64,000 bases of DNA from Chitinophaga filiformis (lineage in GTDB: Bacteria; Bacteroidota; Bacteroidia; Chitinophagales; Chitinophagaceae), in the NCBI RefSeq assembly GCF_021646545.1, contig NZ_JAKIRP010000001.1:744001-808000 (forward strand). The letters run 5' to 3'. The notes beneath the pieces were generated by a model. The model worked only from the letters and a program-made list of their open reading frames with translations. It had not been told where the DNA came from and searched no databases. This document shows positions 9,485-18,111 of this stretch, one piece after another. Every line of letters starts with the position of its first letter. Position 1 is the stretch's first letter. Both the position numbers and the translations under genes were made by a program.

Positions 9485-9490
9485 AAGGAG
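9485..9490 (+). promoter_or_regulatory. Shine-Dalgarno-like sequence
   Basis: AAGGAG ends 3 bases before the ATG at 9494. Such sequences are rare in this window, and this one supports the chosen start, although the spacing is short. Confidence 0.4.
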
Positions 9491-9493
9491 ACA

Positions 9494-10426
9494 ATGTTTA
9501 TCGTGAGACAGTATCTTATTGCTATACTTGTTTGCCTGCCGGCTTTTCTTCAAGCGCAGGATGCCACCAGCCAGAAACCGGTTGCCACACTGCCTTTCCT
9601 TTTGTATGACAGGTATATGGTCATCAGTACCACACTTTCCGGCACAACACCTGCCGGTCTCCCGCCGGACAGCCTTCATTTCATCTTCGATACCGGAGCT
9701 GAAGTAACCACCCTGAGTAGACAAACCGCCGACCAGCTGGGATTGCAGACCAAGGATGACGGCGGACTAAGTGGCACTGACGCGGTAGTGGTGCGGGTAC
9801 CAACGGCCACCATTAATGTATTATACCTCGATAAAACCAGGTTGCCCTTCGTTAAGGTGTACATTGAGCCCCTGGATGAATTTCGGGATCTGAATATAAA
9901 AATAGACGGCATTATCGGCGTGGACCTGCTGAAATCCTTCATCGTGAAGATCGACTATGAGAAACAGGTGCTGCAGCTCTACAGGTCTAATAAAACGCCG
10001 GCAAATACTCCCGGGCAGCGCCTGCCTCTGAGCCTGAATTTTAAGACCCCGGTGATAGAAGGCACAATTCATTTACCTGATGGCCAATCACTTAGCAGCC
10101 GCTTCCACTTCATTTCCGGAGGCGAATATGGTATTTTGTTCAACTTTCCATTTGTGGAAAAACACCAGCTCAATACCCGGCTGCCAGTACTGAGCACCGA
10201 CAAGGTAAAAGATCTTTACAAAGAATTAACTTATACGAATACCAGCCTACCCAGTCTTGATCTGGGCCCAATACACCTGGAACTGGTGGCAGCCAGTTAC
10301 AGCAAAGACGTGAATGATGCCGGCTCTCTGCATGAAATGGCTGGCTCTATCGGGTTTATGGTCTGGAGACAATTCCGTAGTATTACCGTCAATTATAGCG
10401 GACGCGAGCTATATCTCGAGAAATAA
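9494..10426 (+). CDS. Secreted aspartyl protease-like protein
   Basis: A 310-residue protein with a signal peptide (about 1-22, cut after LQAQ). The first half-site FDTGAEVTTLS (Asp66) is intact, followed by the family strand IKIDGIIGVDLLKSF. In the second half, the place of the second Asp-Thr-Gly is taken by HFISGGEYGILF, so the second catalytic Asp is missing. There is no PDZ domain. It lies 85 bases after the related protease and is probably co-transcribed. It may work as a homodimer of the intact half-site, or be non-catalytic; the sequence does not decide. Confidence 0.75.
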   Translation: MFIVRQYLIAILVCLPAFLQAQDATSQKPVATLPFLLYDRYMVISTTLSGTTPAGLPPDSLHFIFDTGAEVTTLSRQTADQLGLQTKDDGGLSGTDAVVVRVPTATINVLYLDKTRLPFVKVYIEPLDEFRDLNIKIDGIIGVDLLKSFIVKIDYEKQVLQLYRSNKTPANTPGQRLPLSLNFKTPVIEGTIHLPDGQSLSSRFHFISGGEYGILFNFPFVEKHQLNTRLPVLSTDKVKDLYKELTYTNTSLPSLDLGPIHLELVAASYSKDVNDAGSLHEMAGSIGFMVWRQFRSITVNYSGRELYLEK

Positions 10427-10484
10427 GACTCCGTCTATTCTCCCATTCTTTTAATTAAATTGCAACTCTCATAAACAGGGAAAT

Positions 10485-11720
10485 ATGATTCATTACAATA
10501 AATTCACCTTAGCCAACGGATTGCGCGTGATAGTGCATGAAGACCATACCACTCCCATGGCAGTGGTAAACGTGATGTACGACGTAGGCGCGCGCGACGA
10601 AGACGCCAGTAAGACCGGTTTTGCTCACCTGTTCGAACACCTGATGTTTGGAGGTTCTGTCAATATACCGGAATATGACGAGCCATTACAAATGGCTGGC
10701 GGCGAAAACAATGCATTTACCACCAGCGACCTCACCAACTACTATATTCAGTTACCTGCCGAAAATATAGAAACAGCCTTCTGGCTGGAAAGTGACCGCA
10801 TGCTGTCCCTCGCTTTCAGCGAAAAGAGCCTGGACGTGCAGCGGAAGGTAGTTTGTGAGGAGTTTAAAGAACATTATATCAATAAGCCGTACGGCGATGT
10901 ATGGCATAAAATGAGAGATCTGGCCTATGCAGTACATCCCTACAAATGGATGACGATAGGCAAGGAGCTTTCCCATATTGAAAATGCACGCCTGGAAGAT
11001 GTGAAGGACTTCTTCTTCAAATATTACCGTCCAGCCAATGCCATACTGGTAGTCGGGGGTCATGTCACCACTGCACAGGTAAAAGCGCTGGCCGAAAAAT
11101 GGTTTGGCGATATTCCTTCCGGCCAGCGTATACAACGTAACCTGCCGGTAGAACCACCACAAACTGCCGCTCATAAACTGGAAGTAAAAGCGAATGTGCC
11201 ACTGGATGCATTGTATAAATGTTATCATATGCCCGGACGCACGACGAAAGAATATTATGCGATAGATCTGATCTCGGATATCCTGGGTGGTGGGCCTTCG
11301 TCCCGTCTGAACCAGGTGCTGGTAAAAGAGAAAAAGCTGTTCAGCAATATTGACTGTTATCACTTCGGCACACTGGATGCCGGCCTGCTTACCATTGAGG
11401 GTAAACTCGTCAAAGGAGTGAAAATGAAGGATGCGGAAAAAGCTATCCAGGAAGAAATAGATAAAATACAGCAGACGGTCATTCCTGAACGCGAATTGCA
11501 GAAAGTAAAAAACAGGGTGGAAAGTATGCTGGCCTTTGAGGACATGGGACTGCTTAACCGTGCAAACAACCTGGCATTCTATGAGCTGATCGGCGACGCG
11601 GCACTGATGAATGAAGAATTCAGCCACTACGAAGCTGTAACTTCTGCCGATATGCATCGCGAAGCACAGCATCTGTTTGACGAGAAAAATTCCAATACGA
11701 TTTACTATTACGCAGGATAA
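10485..11720 (+). CDS. M16 family zinc metallopeptidase, catalytic subunit
   Basis: A 411-residue M16B-type peptidase. The inverted zinc motif HLFEHL (His48, Glu51, His52) is intact, with a downstream acidic pair in CEEFKEH (near residues 123-128) supplying the distal zinc ligand. There is no obvious signal peptide, so it is probably cytoplasmic or exported by another route. The next gene, 54 bases downstream, encodes an M16 protein lacking the zinc motif. Paired active and inactive M16B chains form heterodimers in mitochondrial processing peptidase and in a Sphingomonas pair, so a heterodimer is likely here. Confidence 0.9.
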   Translation: MIHYNKFTLANGLRVIVHEDHTTPMAVVNVMYDVGARDEDASKTGFAHLFEHLMFGGSVNIPEYDEPLQMAGGENNAFTTSDLTNYYIQLPAENIETAFWLESDRMLSLAFSEKSLDVQRKVVCEEFKEHYINKPYGDVWHKMRDLAYAVHPYKWMTIGKELSHIENARLEDVKDFFFKYYRPANAILVVGGHVTTAQVKALAEKWFGDIPSGQRIQRNLPVEPPQTAAHKLEVKANVPLDALYKCYHMPGRTTKEYYAIDLISDILGGGPSSRLNQVLVKEKKLFSNIDCYHFGTLDAGLLTIEGKLVKGVKMKDAEKAIQEEIDKIQQTVIPERELQKVKNRVESMLAFEDMGLLNRANNLAFYELIGDAALMNEEFSHYEAVTSADMHREAQHLFDEKNSNTIYYYAG

Positions 11721-11774
11721 CACTGTCTGCCTGAATATTGACAGATCTTCCTTGTAAATAAATATGATTTAAGA

Positions 11775-13061
11775 TTGATGATAAACCGGAAAATTGCCCC
11801 TGAGATAAAAGATGCCACCGAGTTCGATATTACACTGAAACCTTATGAAAAGGTTACACTGGACAACGGCATCCCAGTATATATCATAAAGTCTGATGAA
11901 CAGGATACATTACAACTGGAATTAGTGTTCCCTGGCGGCAGCTGGTATGAAACAGAGAACCTGGTAGCTTCTGCGACCAACTTTCTCATGAAGAACGGCA
12001 CCAGCAAACACTCCGCGCTTGAAATCAATGAGAGTATCGATTATTACGGTGCTTATCTGAACCGTAACAGTCACCATGAATATGCCACTTATACCCTGCA
12101 TTGTCTCACTAAACACTTTGAGTCATTAGTTCCGGTATTACAGGAGGTGATCCAGGACCCGGTCTTCCCGGAAGAAGAACTGGCCATCTTCCGGCAGAAC
12201 ATGAAACAACGCCTGGCGGTGAACCTCCAGAAATGCGACTTCGTTGCCAACCGGCATATTGACAAGTACCTCTTTGGAGAATTTCACCCATATGGCAGGG
12301 TTAGCAGTATGGATGCATATGATGCATTACAGACGCCTACACTGCAGACCTTCTACAAACAGCATTATACTTACGACAGTTGTAAGATATTCGTAGCCGG
12401 CCATCTTCCCACCAATCTTATTGAGTTGCTGAATCAGGCTTTTGGTAAGGAAAAATGGAACGGAGACTCTTCTATTATCCGGCCGGATATGCCGGTATTA
12501 GCGGCAGAAGAGAGGAAGTTCCGCATCTTCAATGATGAAAATGGTGTACAGGGCGCTGTGCGTGTAGCACGTCCATTCCCGAACCGCTACCACCCGGACT
12601 TCCCTAAGATGCTGGTGCTGAACACCATTCTGGGCGGATACTTTGGTTCCCGCCTGATGAGCAACATCCGCGAAGAAAAAGGGTATACCTACGGCATTCA
12701 TTCTCAGCTTTATAATTTCCGGCAGACCAGCGCTGTCAATATCCAGACGGAAGCCGGCAGGGATGTGTGCGAGGCGACCATAGAAGAGATCTATAAAGAA
12801 CTACGTACCCTGCAAAAGGAAGTAGTTCCGGAAGACGAACTGCACCTGGTGCGTAACTTCATGATCGGCTCTATTCTGGGTGATCTCGATGGTGCCTTCG
12901 AAGTGATACAACGCTGGAAGAACCTGATCCTGAATGGGCTGGATGAAAACTATTTCTATAACAACATCAAGGTGATCAAGACAATTACCGCCGAAGAGCT
13001 CCAGGAACTGGCACAGGAATATTTCACTCCTGAAGATTTCTATGAGCTGGTTGTGATCTGA
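11775..13061 (+). CDS. M16 family peptidase-like protein, zinc motif absent
   Basis: A 428-residue M16 homologue. At the place of HxxEH it has ASATNFLMKNGTSKHS, so it cannot bind zinc. The C-terminal domain keeps the Arg/Tyr signature SNIREEKGYTYGI (about 297-309) that shapes the substrate pocket of the partner chain in M16B heterodimers. It is the second gene of the pair and is closed by a strong terminator. Confidence 0.88.
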   Translation: MMINRKIAPEIKDATEFDITLKPYEKVTLDNGIPVYIIKSDEQDTLQLELVFPGGSWYETENLVASATNFLMKNGTSKHSALEINESIDYYGAYLNRNSHHEYATYTLHCLTKHFESLVPVLQEVIQDPVFPEEELAIFRQNMKQRLAVNLQKCDFVANRHIDKYLFGEFHPYGRVSSMDAYDALQTPTLQTFYKQHYTYDSCKIFVAGHLPTNLIELLNQAFGKEKWNGDSSIIRPDMPVLAAEERKFRIFNDENGVQGAVRVARPFPNRYHPDFPKMLVLNTILGGYFGSRLMSNIREEKGYTYGIHSQLYNFRQTSAVNIQTEAGRDVCEATIEEIYKELRTLQKEVVPEDELHLVRNFMIGSILGDLDGAFEVIQRWKNLILNGLDENYFYNNIKVIKTITAEELQELAQEYFTPEDFYELVVI

Positions 13062-13084
13062 TTCAGCTTAAAAAAGACATAAAA

Positions 13085-13120
13085 AAAGAAAGGGTTCTGC
13101 AATCAGAACCCTTTCTTTTT
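13085..13120 (+). terminator. Strong terminator after the M16 pair
   Basis: A perfect 15-bp stem (13085-13099 with 13104-13118), loop CAAT, with flanking A and T tracts. Confidence 0.92.
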
Positions 13121-13148
13121 TATTATACATCACATATTATTATTTCAC

Positions 13149-13156
13149 TATATTTG
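13149..13156 (+). promoter_or_regulatory. -7 promoter box of the LprI-like gene
   Basis: TATATTTG, a perfect TAnnTTTG match, 21 bases before the ATG at 13178. No convincing -33 element is seen. Confidence 0.55.
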
Positions 13157-13177
13157 CGACCCTAATTGTTCAATCCT

Positions 13178-13588
13178 ATGAAACGTTTTATCCTATGCTT
13201 GCCATTGTGCATATGCATGAATGTTTTCGCACAAACCAGTAAATCTGCCGTTGATTCTCTTGAAAAGCGTTACCAGCTTTGCCTGGCAGAGGGTAAGAGC
13301 CAGTATAACTGCGCCCTTCAGTATTATACCCAGATAGACAGCTTACTGAATACAGTATATCGCCAGTTATGCGATAACCTGGACAACAACCGCCGTGCTA
13401 CTTTACAGATCTCCCAGGCCCAATGGGAAGAAAAGAGACAAACATATTTCAAGGATATTGACCTCCGTGTGGAAAAGAAACGGCCACAAACACTGGCTGG
13501 TCTCGATGATGATATGATCGTGACAGACAATAAAGCCGCTTTCCTGAAAACACGGTTAATGGAACTATTGGCAAGCAAACATTCCTGA
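13178..13588 (+). CDS. Secreted LprI/DUF1311-like protein
   Basis: A 136-residue protein with a signal peptide (about 1-19, cut after VFAQ). The mature domain has the lysozyme inhibitor LprI/DUF1311 pattern: two Cys (in LCLAEGKSQYNC), then LNTVYRQL, then the QAQWEEKRQTYF helix. In Mycobacterium, LprI inhibits lysozyme; here a role in envelope defence is only inferred. The chosen ATG gives a proper signal peptide; a TTG at 13166 is also in frame. Confidence 0.7.
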   Translation: MKRFILCLPLCICMNVFAQTSKSAVDSLEKRYQLCLAEGKSQYNCALQYYTQIDSLLNTVYRQLCDNLDNNRRATLQISQAQWEEKRQTYFKDIDLRVEKKRPQTLAGLDDDMIVTDNKAAFLKTRLMELLASKHS

Positions 13589-13613
13589 TAACTGATGACG
13601 GAATGGTATACAA

Positions 13614-13638
13614 GGCAACATACTTTCAGTGTGTTGCC
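13614..13638. terminator. Hairpin between convergent genes
   Basis: A 10-bp stem with one G-T pair (13614-13623 with 13629-13638), loop TTTCA. The T-tract is poor on both strands, so it is a weak terminator at best. Confidence 0.45.
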
Positions 13639-13664
13639 GCCGTATATTTGCCATGAGGTGAGTA

Positions 13665-14555
13665 TTAGTGATGTGTGACCCGGCGTTTGATCATGCCTCC
13701 CTTGGTGTCGTTGATGTTATGTTGCACGATGAACGCTTTTGCGTCTATTTTCTCTATTTCATCAATGATCTTGTGGACTTCCAGACGGGTGACGACGGTG
13801 TAAATGATATCAATATCCTTATCTACAGCGCCCCGTTTGCCAAAGCCACTTTGGCCCTTGAAGACTGTCACACCTTTCTTTAAGGAAAGTGTCAGGGTTT
13901 TTCTTATTAGTTCACTTTCGTTGGAGATAATCGTCAGTGCGATATATTCTTCAAAACCCTGTATTACAAAATCAACTGTTTTGGAAGCGGAGAGATAAGT
14001 GAGCATTGCATATAAGGCTGTTTCAACATTGATCAGCACTGCTGCAACACTGAAGATCACTATGTTGAAATACATGATCACTTCACCCATAGACAGTACT
14101 GTTTTCCGGTTGATATAGAGCGCCAGTACCTCTGTACCATCCAGTACAGCGCCTCCTCTTACTGAAAGCCCGATTCCTCCTCCCAGGAACAATCCGCCAA
14201 AGACAGCGATCAATAATTTATCGCTTGTAATAGTTGGTACCTCAATAAACAGCAATGCGGCTGCCAGTCCGAGGATAGCGCAAAGCGCCTTCACAGTAAA
14301 ATTGAAAGACAACTGTTTATATGCCAGCAGAATAAAAGGAATATTGATCACGATCAACAGCACAGAAATAGACCAGCCGGTGAGCCGGTTAATCAGGAGG
14401 GAGATCCCTGTGACGCCGCCATCCAGGAAGCCGTTTGGCAGCAAAAATCCTTTCAGCCCTACAGCTGCTAATAAAACACCCGCGATTATCAGCACTATAT
14501 CCTGTACATTCTGGATAAAGCCAATACGGGCGCGTGTTTTTCTCGTCTGTGACAT
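13665..14555 (-). CDS. YitT family membrane protein with DUF2179 domain
   Basis: A 296-residue protein with five to six membrane segments (first at about 15-35), including the family motif DGGVTGISLLIN and the repeat VRGGAVLDGTEVLAL. A soluble C-terminal DUF2179 domain (about 225-285) contains KKGVTVFKGQSGFGK. YitT proteins are widespread membrane proteins of unknown transport role. The gene converges with the LprI-like gene and lies 17 bases after the arginase-fold gene on the same strand, so the two may be co-transcribed. Confidence 0.88.
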   Translation of the reverse strand: MSQTRKTRARIGFIQNVQDIVLIIAGVLLAAVGLKGFLLPNGFLDGGVTGISLLINRLTGWSISVLLIVINIPFILLAYKQLSFNFTVKALCAILGLAAALLFIEVPTITSDKLLIAVFGGLFLGGGIGLSVRGGAVLDGTEVLALYINRKTVLSMGEVIMYFNIVIFSVAAVLINVETALYAMLTYLSASKTVDFVIQGFEEYIALTIISNESELIRKTLTLSLKKGVTVFKGQSGFGKRGAVDKDIDIIYTVVTRLEVHKIIDEIEKIDAKAFIVQHNINDTKGGMIKRRVTHH

Positions 14556-14572
14556 ATACTTGTACTATAAGC

Positions 14573-15718
14573 TTACATTCTCTCCTGGTGTCTCAGCCAC
14601 CTTTCAGGAATCTCATTATTGCTTGCTGTTACATAATCGCTATAGGTGCAGGGTACGAAGTCTTTTCCTTTGCCAGGCAACTGCATCCACCAGCGGCCCG
14701 TTTTTTTGCTCTTAAGGAATACGGTATCGATGTCCGCACAAACAATATTGAACTCATAAAAGGCTTCCCGTTCATTCAGCAATGCTTCCTTGTTCTTTAC
14801 AGAACAGCCATCCACAAAATACCACAACATTTGTGCAATCTGTCTCGCCGTCAGGAAATCTTTATCTTTTTCCGGGCGATATCCATAGATGCCATAGGTG
14901 CTGAGTCTTCCGCTCATGCCTGCGTAGCGCGAGAGGGCACAGGCTTCATCACCTCCCAATCCGTTAGGAGAAAGCGTGTTGGCTGGTGCATCATTATGTT
15001 TGATGATATTGATATCAAGGCTCAGCAGATCTGTGTTCCTCAATACCGGCTCGATCTCTTCCAGGTTCTCTCTTACTTTACCCAGGCGATAGCAATCAAA
15101 GCGAAGTTTATCAAGTGTTTCCAACATACGCGGATGTACGAAATAACTCTGGAATGCCAGGTGGTTATAATGACGTATGTAGTTGGGTTGTTCTGTCAGC
15201 ATCTCCATCAGGAAACTATCTGCCGGAATAGGAGATTCTTCCTTCAGATCTATCAAAGCATCCGCAACGGTCACTTCAATCACATATTTCTGTGTGGCGT
15301 AAGCTCTGTATTGTGCATAGGTAAGATCATGCGATCCTCCCAGTATGATGATGGTCTTGTTGGAGTTGATCAGTTCTGCGAGCACTGTTCTCAAAGCGGC
15401 ATAAGTATCTGCCAGGGAAACACCCTTGCGCAGGTTACCCATGTCAGCAATCTTTACATCTTTGTGCCAGTAAAATAAACTGTAGAATTCTCTTCTTACG
15501 ATATCAGCGGCGTCAGGACCTTTTTTCCCTGGACCATAACCTCGGTCTTCATTTACGCCCAGGAGGATAATATCTGCGATATCGAGATTAGGTGTATATC
15601 CATCTTCATACAGATCTACGATCCCTCCAATCTGGAATTCATCGTATTCCTGATCATCATTCAGACTTGCTTTGGAAATTGGGAGGAGATAATCATGGAG
15701 GAGTGTAAAGTCTGCCAT
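14573..15718 (-). CDS. Arginase/formiminoglutamase-fold protein with altered metal ligands
   Basis: About 381 residues with the ureohydrolase fold: GVNEDRGYGPGKKGPDAA near residue 65, LGGSHDLT (His130), VADALIDL (153-157) and SLDIN (Asp235). Classical enzymes bind two Mn ions through His, DxHxD and DxD. Here the middle His of DxHxD is Leu155 and the second Asp of DxD is Asn237. Agmatinase, arginase or formiminoglutamase activity is therefore doubtful, and the role is unknown. A GTG at 15721 is in frame; the ATG at 15718 was preferred. Confidence 0.82.
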   Translation of the reverse strand: MADFTLLHDYLLPISKASLNDDQEYDEFQIGGIVDLYEDGYTPNLDIADIILLGVNEDRGYGPGKKGPDAADIVRREFYSLFYWHKDVKIADMGNLRKGVSLADTYAALRTVLAELINSNKTIIILGGSHDLTYAQYRAYATQKYVIEVTVADALIDLKEESPIPADSFLMEMLTEQPNYIRHYNHLAFQSYFVHPRMLETLDKLRFDCYRLGKVRENLEEIEPVLRNTDLLSLDINIIKHNDAPANTLSPNGLGGDEACALSRYAGMSGRLSTYGIYGYRPEKDKDFLTARQIAQMLWYFVDGCSVKNKEALLNEREAFYEFNIVCADIDTVFLKSKKTGRWWMQLPGKGKDFVPCTYSDYVTASNNEIPERWLRHQERM

Positions 15719-15740
15719 CACAAGTATTTTTGTTTGCCGG

Positions 15741-15748
15741 CAAACCTA
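15741..15748 (-). promoter_or_regulatory. -7 promoter box of the arginase-fold gene
   Basis: Reads TAGGTTTG on the minus strand, a perfect TAnnTTTG match. The predicted leader is about 20 bases. Confidence 0.55.
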
Positions 15749-15868
15749 CGAATCAATTACGAAATATGTTGTTTTGGGAAGAGATGAATTACGGATTAAT
15801 ATTTCTTTTATGCATCAGGGTGCCGCATGATCAATTGCTGGTCATGAATAAGCTGCGTAGCTGTATTG

Positions 15869-16117
15869 TTAGTTCTTATGAACGATAAATTCGAATGCTT
15901 TATGCTCCTTTCTGGAGAATGCCCTCTGCAATACAGATCTCTTGCTGGTAACACGGTTTTTGTTGCAATCAGCAACTTCCATAACGTTACATAGGTACTC
16001 CATGGTCTCCACCATCGTAAGCATATCGCTGATCTGCTTTACTGCATACTGGATCTGTTGTTCGCTATACCGATCTTCATGCAGTAAGATCAATAAATCC
16101 CTCTCTACCTGTTTCAT
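15869..16117 (-). CDS. Small cytoplasmic protein of unknown function
   Basis: An 82-residue, mostly helical, charged protein without a signal peptide. It has a HEDRYSEQQIQYAVKQ helix and a basic segment (KNRVTSKRSVLQRAFSRKEHK). I do not recognise the family. It stands alone between the arginase-fold gene and a small lipoprotein gene on the same strand. A regulatory or adaptor role would be guesswork. Confidence 0.55.
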   Translation of the reverse strand: MKQVERDLLILLHEDRYSEQQIQYAVKQISDMLTMVETMEYLCNVMEVADCNKNRVTSKRSVLQRAFSRKEHKAFEFIVHKN

Positions 16118-16271
16118 TTGAATAATTTGACTGTTCCCTTAAAATTTGTTTAAAGGCGTTCTCATATAGGAGTAAGCGGCTTGGCGTGTATTCAACAACT
16201 GGATGTTACAAGTAGTAATGTTTATCCTTCTTTCTTTCGGGAACTCAACGGCTAAAAAACCGGTACTTATT

Positions 16272-16400
16272 TTAGTGCATCCGTTTTTTATTCATGGTAG
16301 GGCACCCGCAATCATTCTTCTTCAAAATCTTACAACCCTGACTCATAATGCTTAGGCTACTGCACACTAATAAAATAGTCAGCCATTTTCTTGTTATCAT
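16272..16400 (-). CDS. 42-residue small lipoprotein
   Basis: The frame ATG ATA ACA AGA AAA TGG... ends at TAA and encodes 42 residues. An N-terminal basic residue pair and hydrophobic core (WLTILLVCSSLSIM) lead to a lipobox-like SQGC, so Cys23 is probably lipidated. The mature peptide, CKILKKNDCGCPTMNKKRMH, is basic and contains a CGCP motif. Very short lipoproteins ending in a CxCP-type motif are, from memory, seen in other Bacteroidota. The gene is divergent from the glycosyltransferase gene at 16510. Function is unknown. Confidence 0.6.
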   Translation of the reverse strand: MITRKWLTILLVCSSLSIMSQGCKILKKNDCGCPTMNKKRMH

Positions 16401-16509
16401 ACTCTTAAGTTCTGTTCGCTTTTGATAGATGCCCGTCTGTACGAGAGTTTACCTTTTCTTAACAGTGCGCATTTCTAAATTAAGCTAATTTCGTAAAAAT
16501 TTCAAATAT

Positions 16510-17607
16510 TTGTCCACAATTTCTACGCGCAAAACGATACTGATAGTCCCGCTCGACTGGGGATTAGGACATGCCACCCGCGACATCCCGCTTATCCATG
16601 AACTATTAAACGCTGGTTGCAAGGTACTTATTGCAGCCGAGGGCAAACATGCCTCACTTTTACAGCAGGAATTTCCGGAACTCACCATACTGCCGCTGCC
16701 TGGTTACCGCATCCAGTACACTCAAAAGGGTTGGCTGTTTGGCTGGAAGATCATTCAGCAGATCCCCCAGATCCTGAATGCTATTAAATACGAGCAGGAA
16801 TGGCTGCAGAAAGCGGTGAAAGAACACCAGATCGACGCCGTTATTTCGGACAACCGTTTTGGGCTTTACCATAGCACGATCCCTACTGTTTTCATTTCCC
16901 ATCAGTTGCTCATCAAAACGCCTTTCGGTGGCATCATCGAAAAGAGTCTGCAGTGGCTGAATTACCGCTATATCCGCCGGTACGGTGCCTGCTGGATCCC
17001 CGATTATGCAGATGCCAATAACCTCTCCGGCATACTTGGCCATCCGTCCGTATTGCCTCCTAATACGACTTACCTGGGATGCCTCAGCCGTTTCAAAGAC
17101 CGGCCTGATACGCCGCAACAATATGATTTGCTGGTACTTATATCCGGTCCGGAGCCGCAGCGCTCCAACCTGGAAAAAATAGTGCTGGACCAGATCAAAA
17201 CCCTGCCTATCAGCGCACTGATTGTCAGCGGTAAACCCGGCACGCCGGAAAAGCAACAGATCACTCCCCGGGTACAACAGGTCAATCACCTGAACGCAAA
17301 AGACCTCAACGAGGCCATGCTGGCATCGAAAATGGTGCTAAGCCGTTCCGGCTATACTACCCTGATGGACCTGGTGAAGCTGAACAAAAAAGCGATCCTG
17401 ATCCCTACTCCCGGACAATCTGAACAGGAGTATCTGGGTAAGTTCCTCATGAAGAAGGGATATTTTTATAATATACCTCAGCATGCATTTAATCTGAAGG
17501 AAGCACTCGACGCTGCCGAAAAGTTCGAATTCAAATCATTTGAACATGAACAGGATATGGAGCAGTATAAAGGCGTGGTGAACAAGTTCGTAGCAAGCCT
17601 GGGCTAA
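16510..17607 (+). CDS. MurG-like glycosyltransferase (GT-B fold)
   Basis: A 365-residue protein resembling the GT28/MurG-like glycosyltransferases. The N-terminal IVPLDWGLGHATRDIPLI motif is the glycine-rich acceptor loop with GHxxR; the C-terminal half holds LLVLISGPEPQRSN and the donor-site segment LSRSGYTTLMDL. It likely transfers a sugar from a nucleotide donor to a lipid or glycan at the inner membrane, but the substrate is unknown. No ATG exists ahead of the conserved N-terminal motif, so a TTG start at 16510 is the best choice. Confidence 0.82.
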   Translation: MSTISTRKTILIVPLDWGLGHATRDIPLIHELLNAGCKVLIAAEGKHASLLQQEFPELTILPLPGYRIQYTQKGWLFGWKIIQQIPQILNAIKYEQEWLQKAVKEHQIDAVISDNRFGLYHSTIPTVFISHQLLIKTPFGGIIEKSLQWLNYRYIRRYGACWIPDYADANNLSGILGHPSVLPPNTTYLGCLSRFKDRPDTPQQYDLLVLISGPEPQRSNLEKIVLDQIKTLPISALIVSGKPGTPEKQQITPRVQQVNHLNAKDLNEAMLASKMVLSRSGYTTLMDLVKLNKKAILIPTPGQSEQEYLGKFLMKKGYFYNIPQHAFNLKEALDAAEKFEFKSFEHEQDMEQYKGVVNKFVASLG

Positions 17608-17608
17608 C

Positions 17609-17965
17609 TTACTTGCCCGCAGCTACCTGTAAGCCTTCTACCGTCTTCTTATCACTGCCGACAAAGATCTGTTTTCCTACTATCGCTACCGGCCTTTTAA
17701 GAAAGGTGTATTCCTCCAGGATCAGGTCGCGGTAGTCTTTTTCTGTGAGCTCCTTTTCGTGTAATCCCATTGGACGGTATTTCTGTGACCGGCGACTGAA
17801 AAGCGCCTCATAACTTCCCGCCAGTTTGTGCATCTCGTCGAGCTGTGCAGGCGTGATCTTTTCAGTCTTAATGTCCTGCAGCACAAACCCGTTCTCTTTG
17901 GCGCCGATTTCTTCCAGGATACGTTTGCAGGTACTGCAGGTAGATAAATGATATATTTTCTTCAT
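17609..17965 (-). CDS. ArsC/Spx-family thioredoxin-fold reductase
   Basis: A 118-residue protein of the ArsC family. The redox motif CSTC (in HLSTCSTCKRILEE) sits in the first 15 residues, and the C-terminal part has FLKRPVAIVGKQIFVG, the family's conserved Arg-Pro loop. Members include arsenate reductases and Spx-like regulators. No arsenic resistance gene is nearby, so arsenate reduction is not supported by context. It converges with the glycosyltransferase gene. The start is at MKKIYHLST (17965). Confidence 0.82.
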   Translation of the reverse strand: MKKIYHLSTCSTCKRILEEIGAKENGFVLQDIKTEKITPAQLDEMHKLAGSYEALFSRRSQKYRPMGLHEKELTEKDYRDLILEEYTFLKRPVAIVGKQIFVGSDKKTVEGLQVAAGK

Positions 17966-18099
17966 GTCATTACACTTTCGACGCAAATATCTGCCGGCGA
18001 AGGGAACTTCCAAAATATCCGTCTGGCATTTCTCCGGAAAGCGATCTTATCCAGGAGAGATAATCTGCATTTGTTTATGCGTAATTCATCATTCATAAT

Positions 18100-18107
18100 T
18101 ACTTTTG
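18100..18107 (+). promoter_or_regulatory. -7 promoter box of polA
   Basis: TACTTTTG, a perfect TAnnTTTG match, ending 4 bases before the polA ATG. Transcription would start at or within a base of the ATG, giving a leaderless mRNA. Confidence 0.55.
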
Positions 18108-18111
18108 GCGG

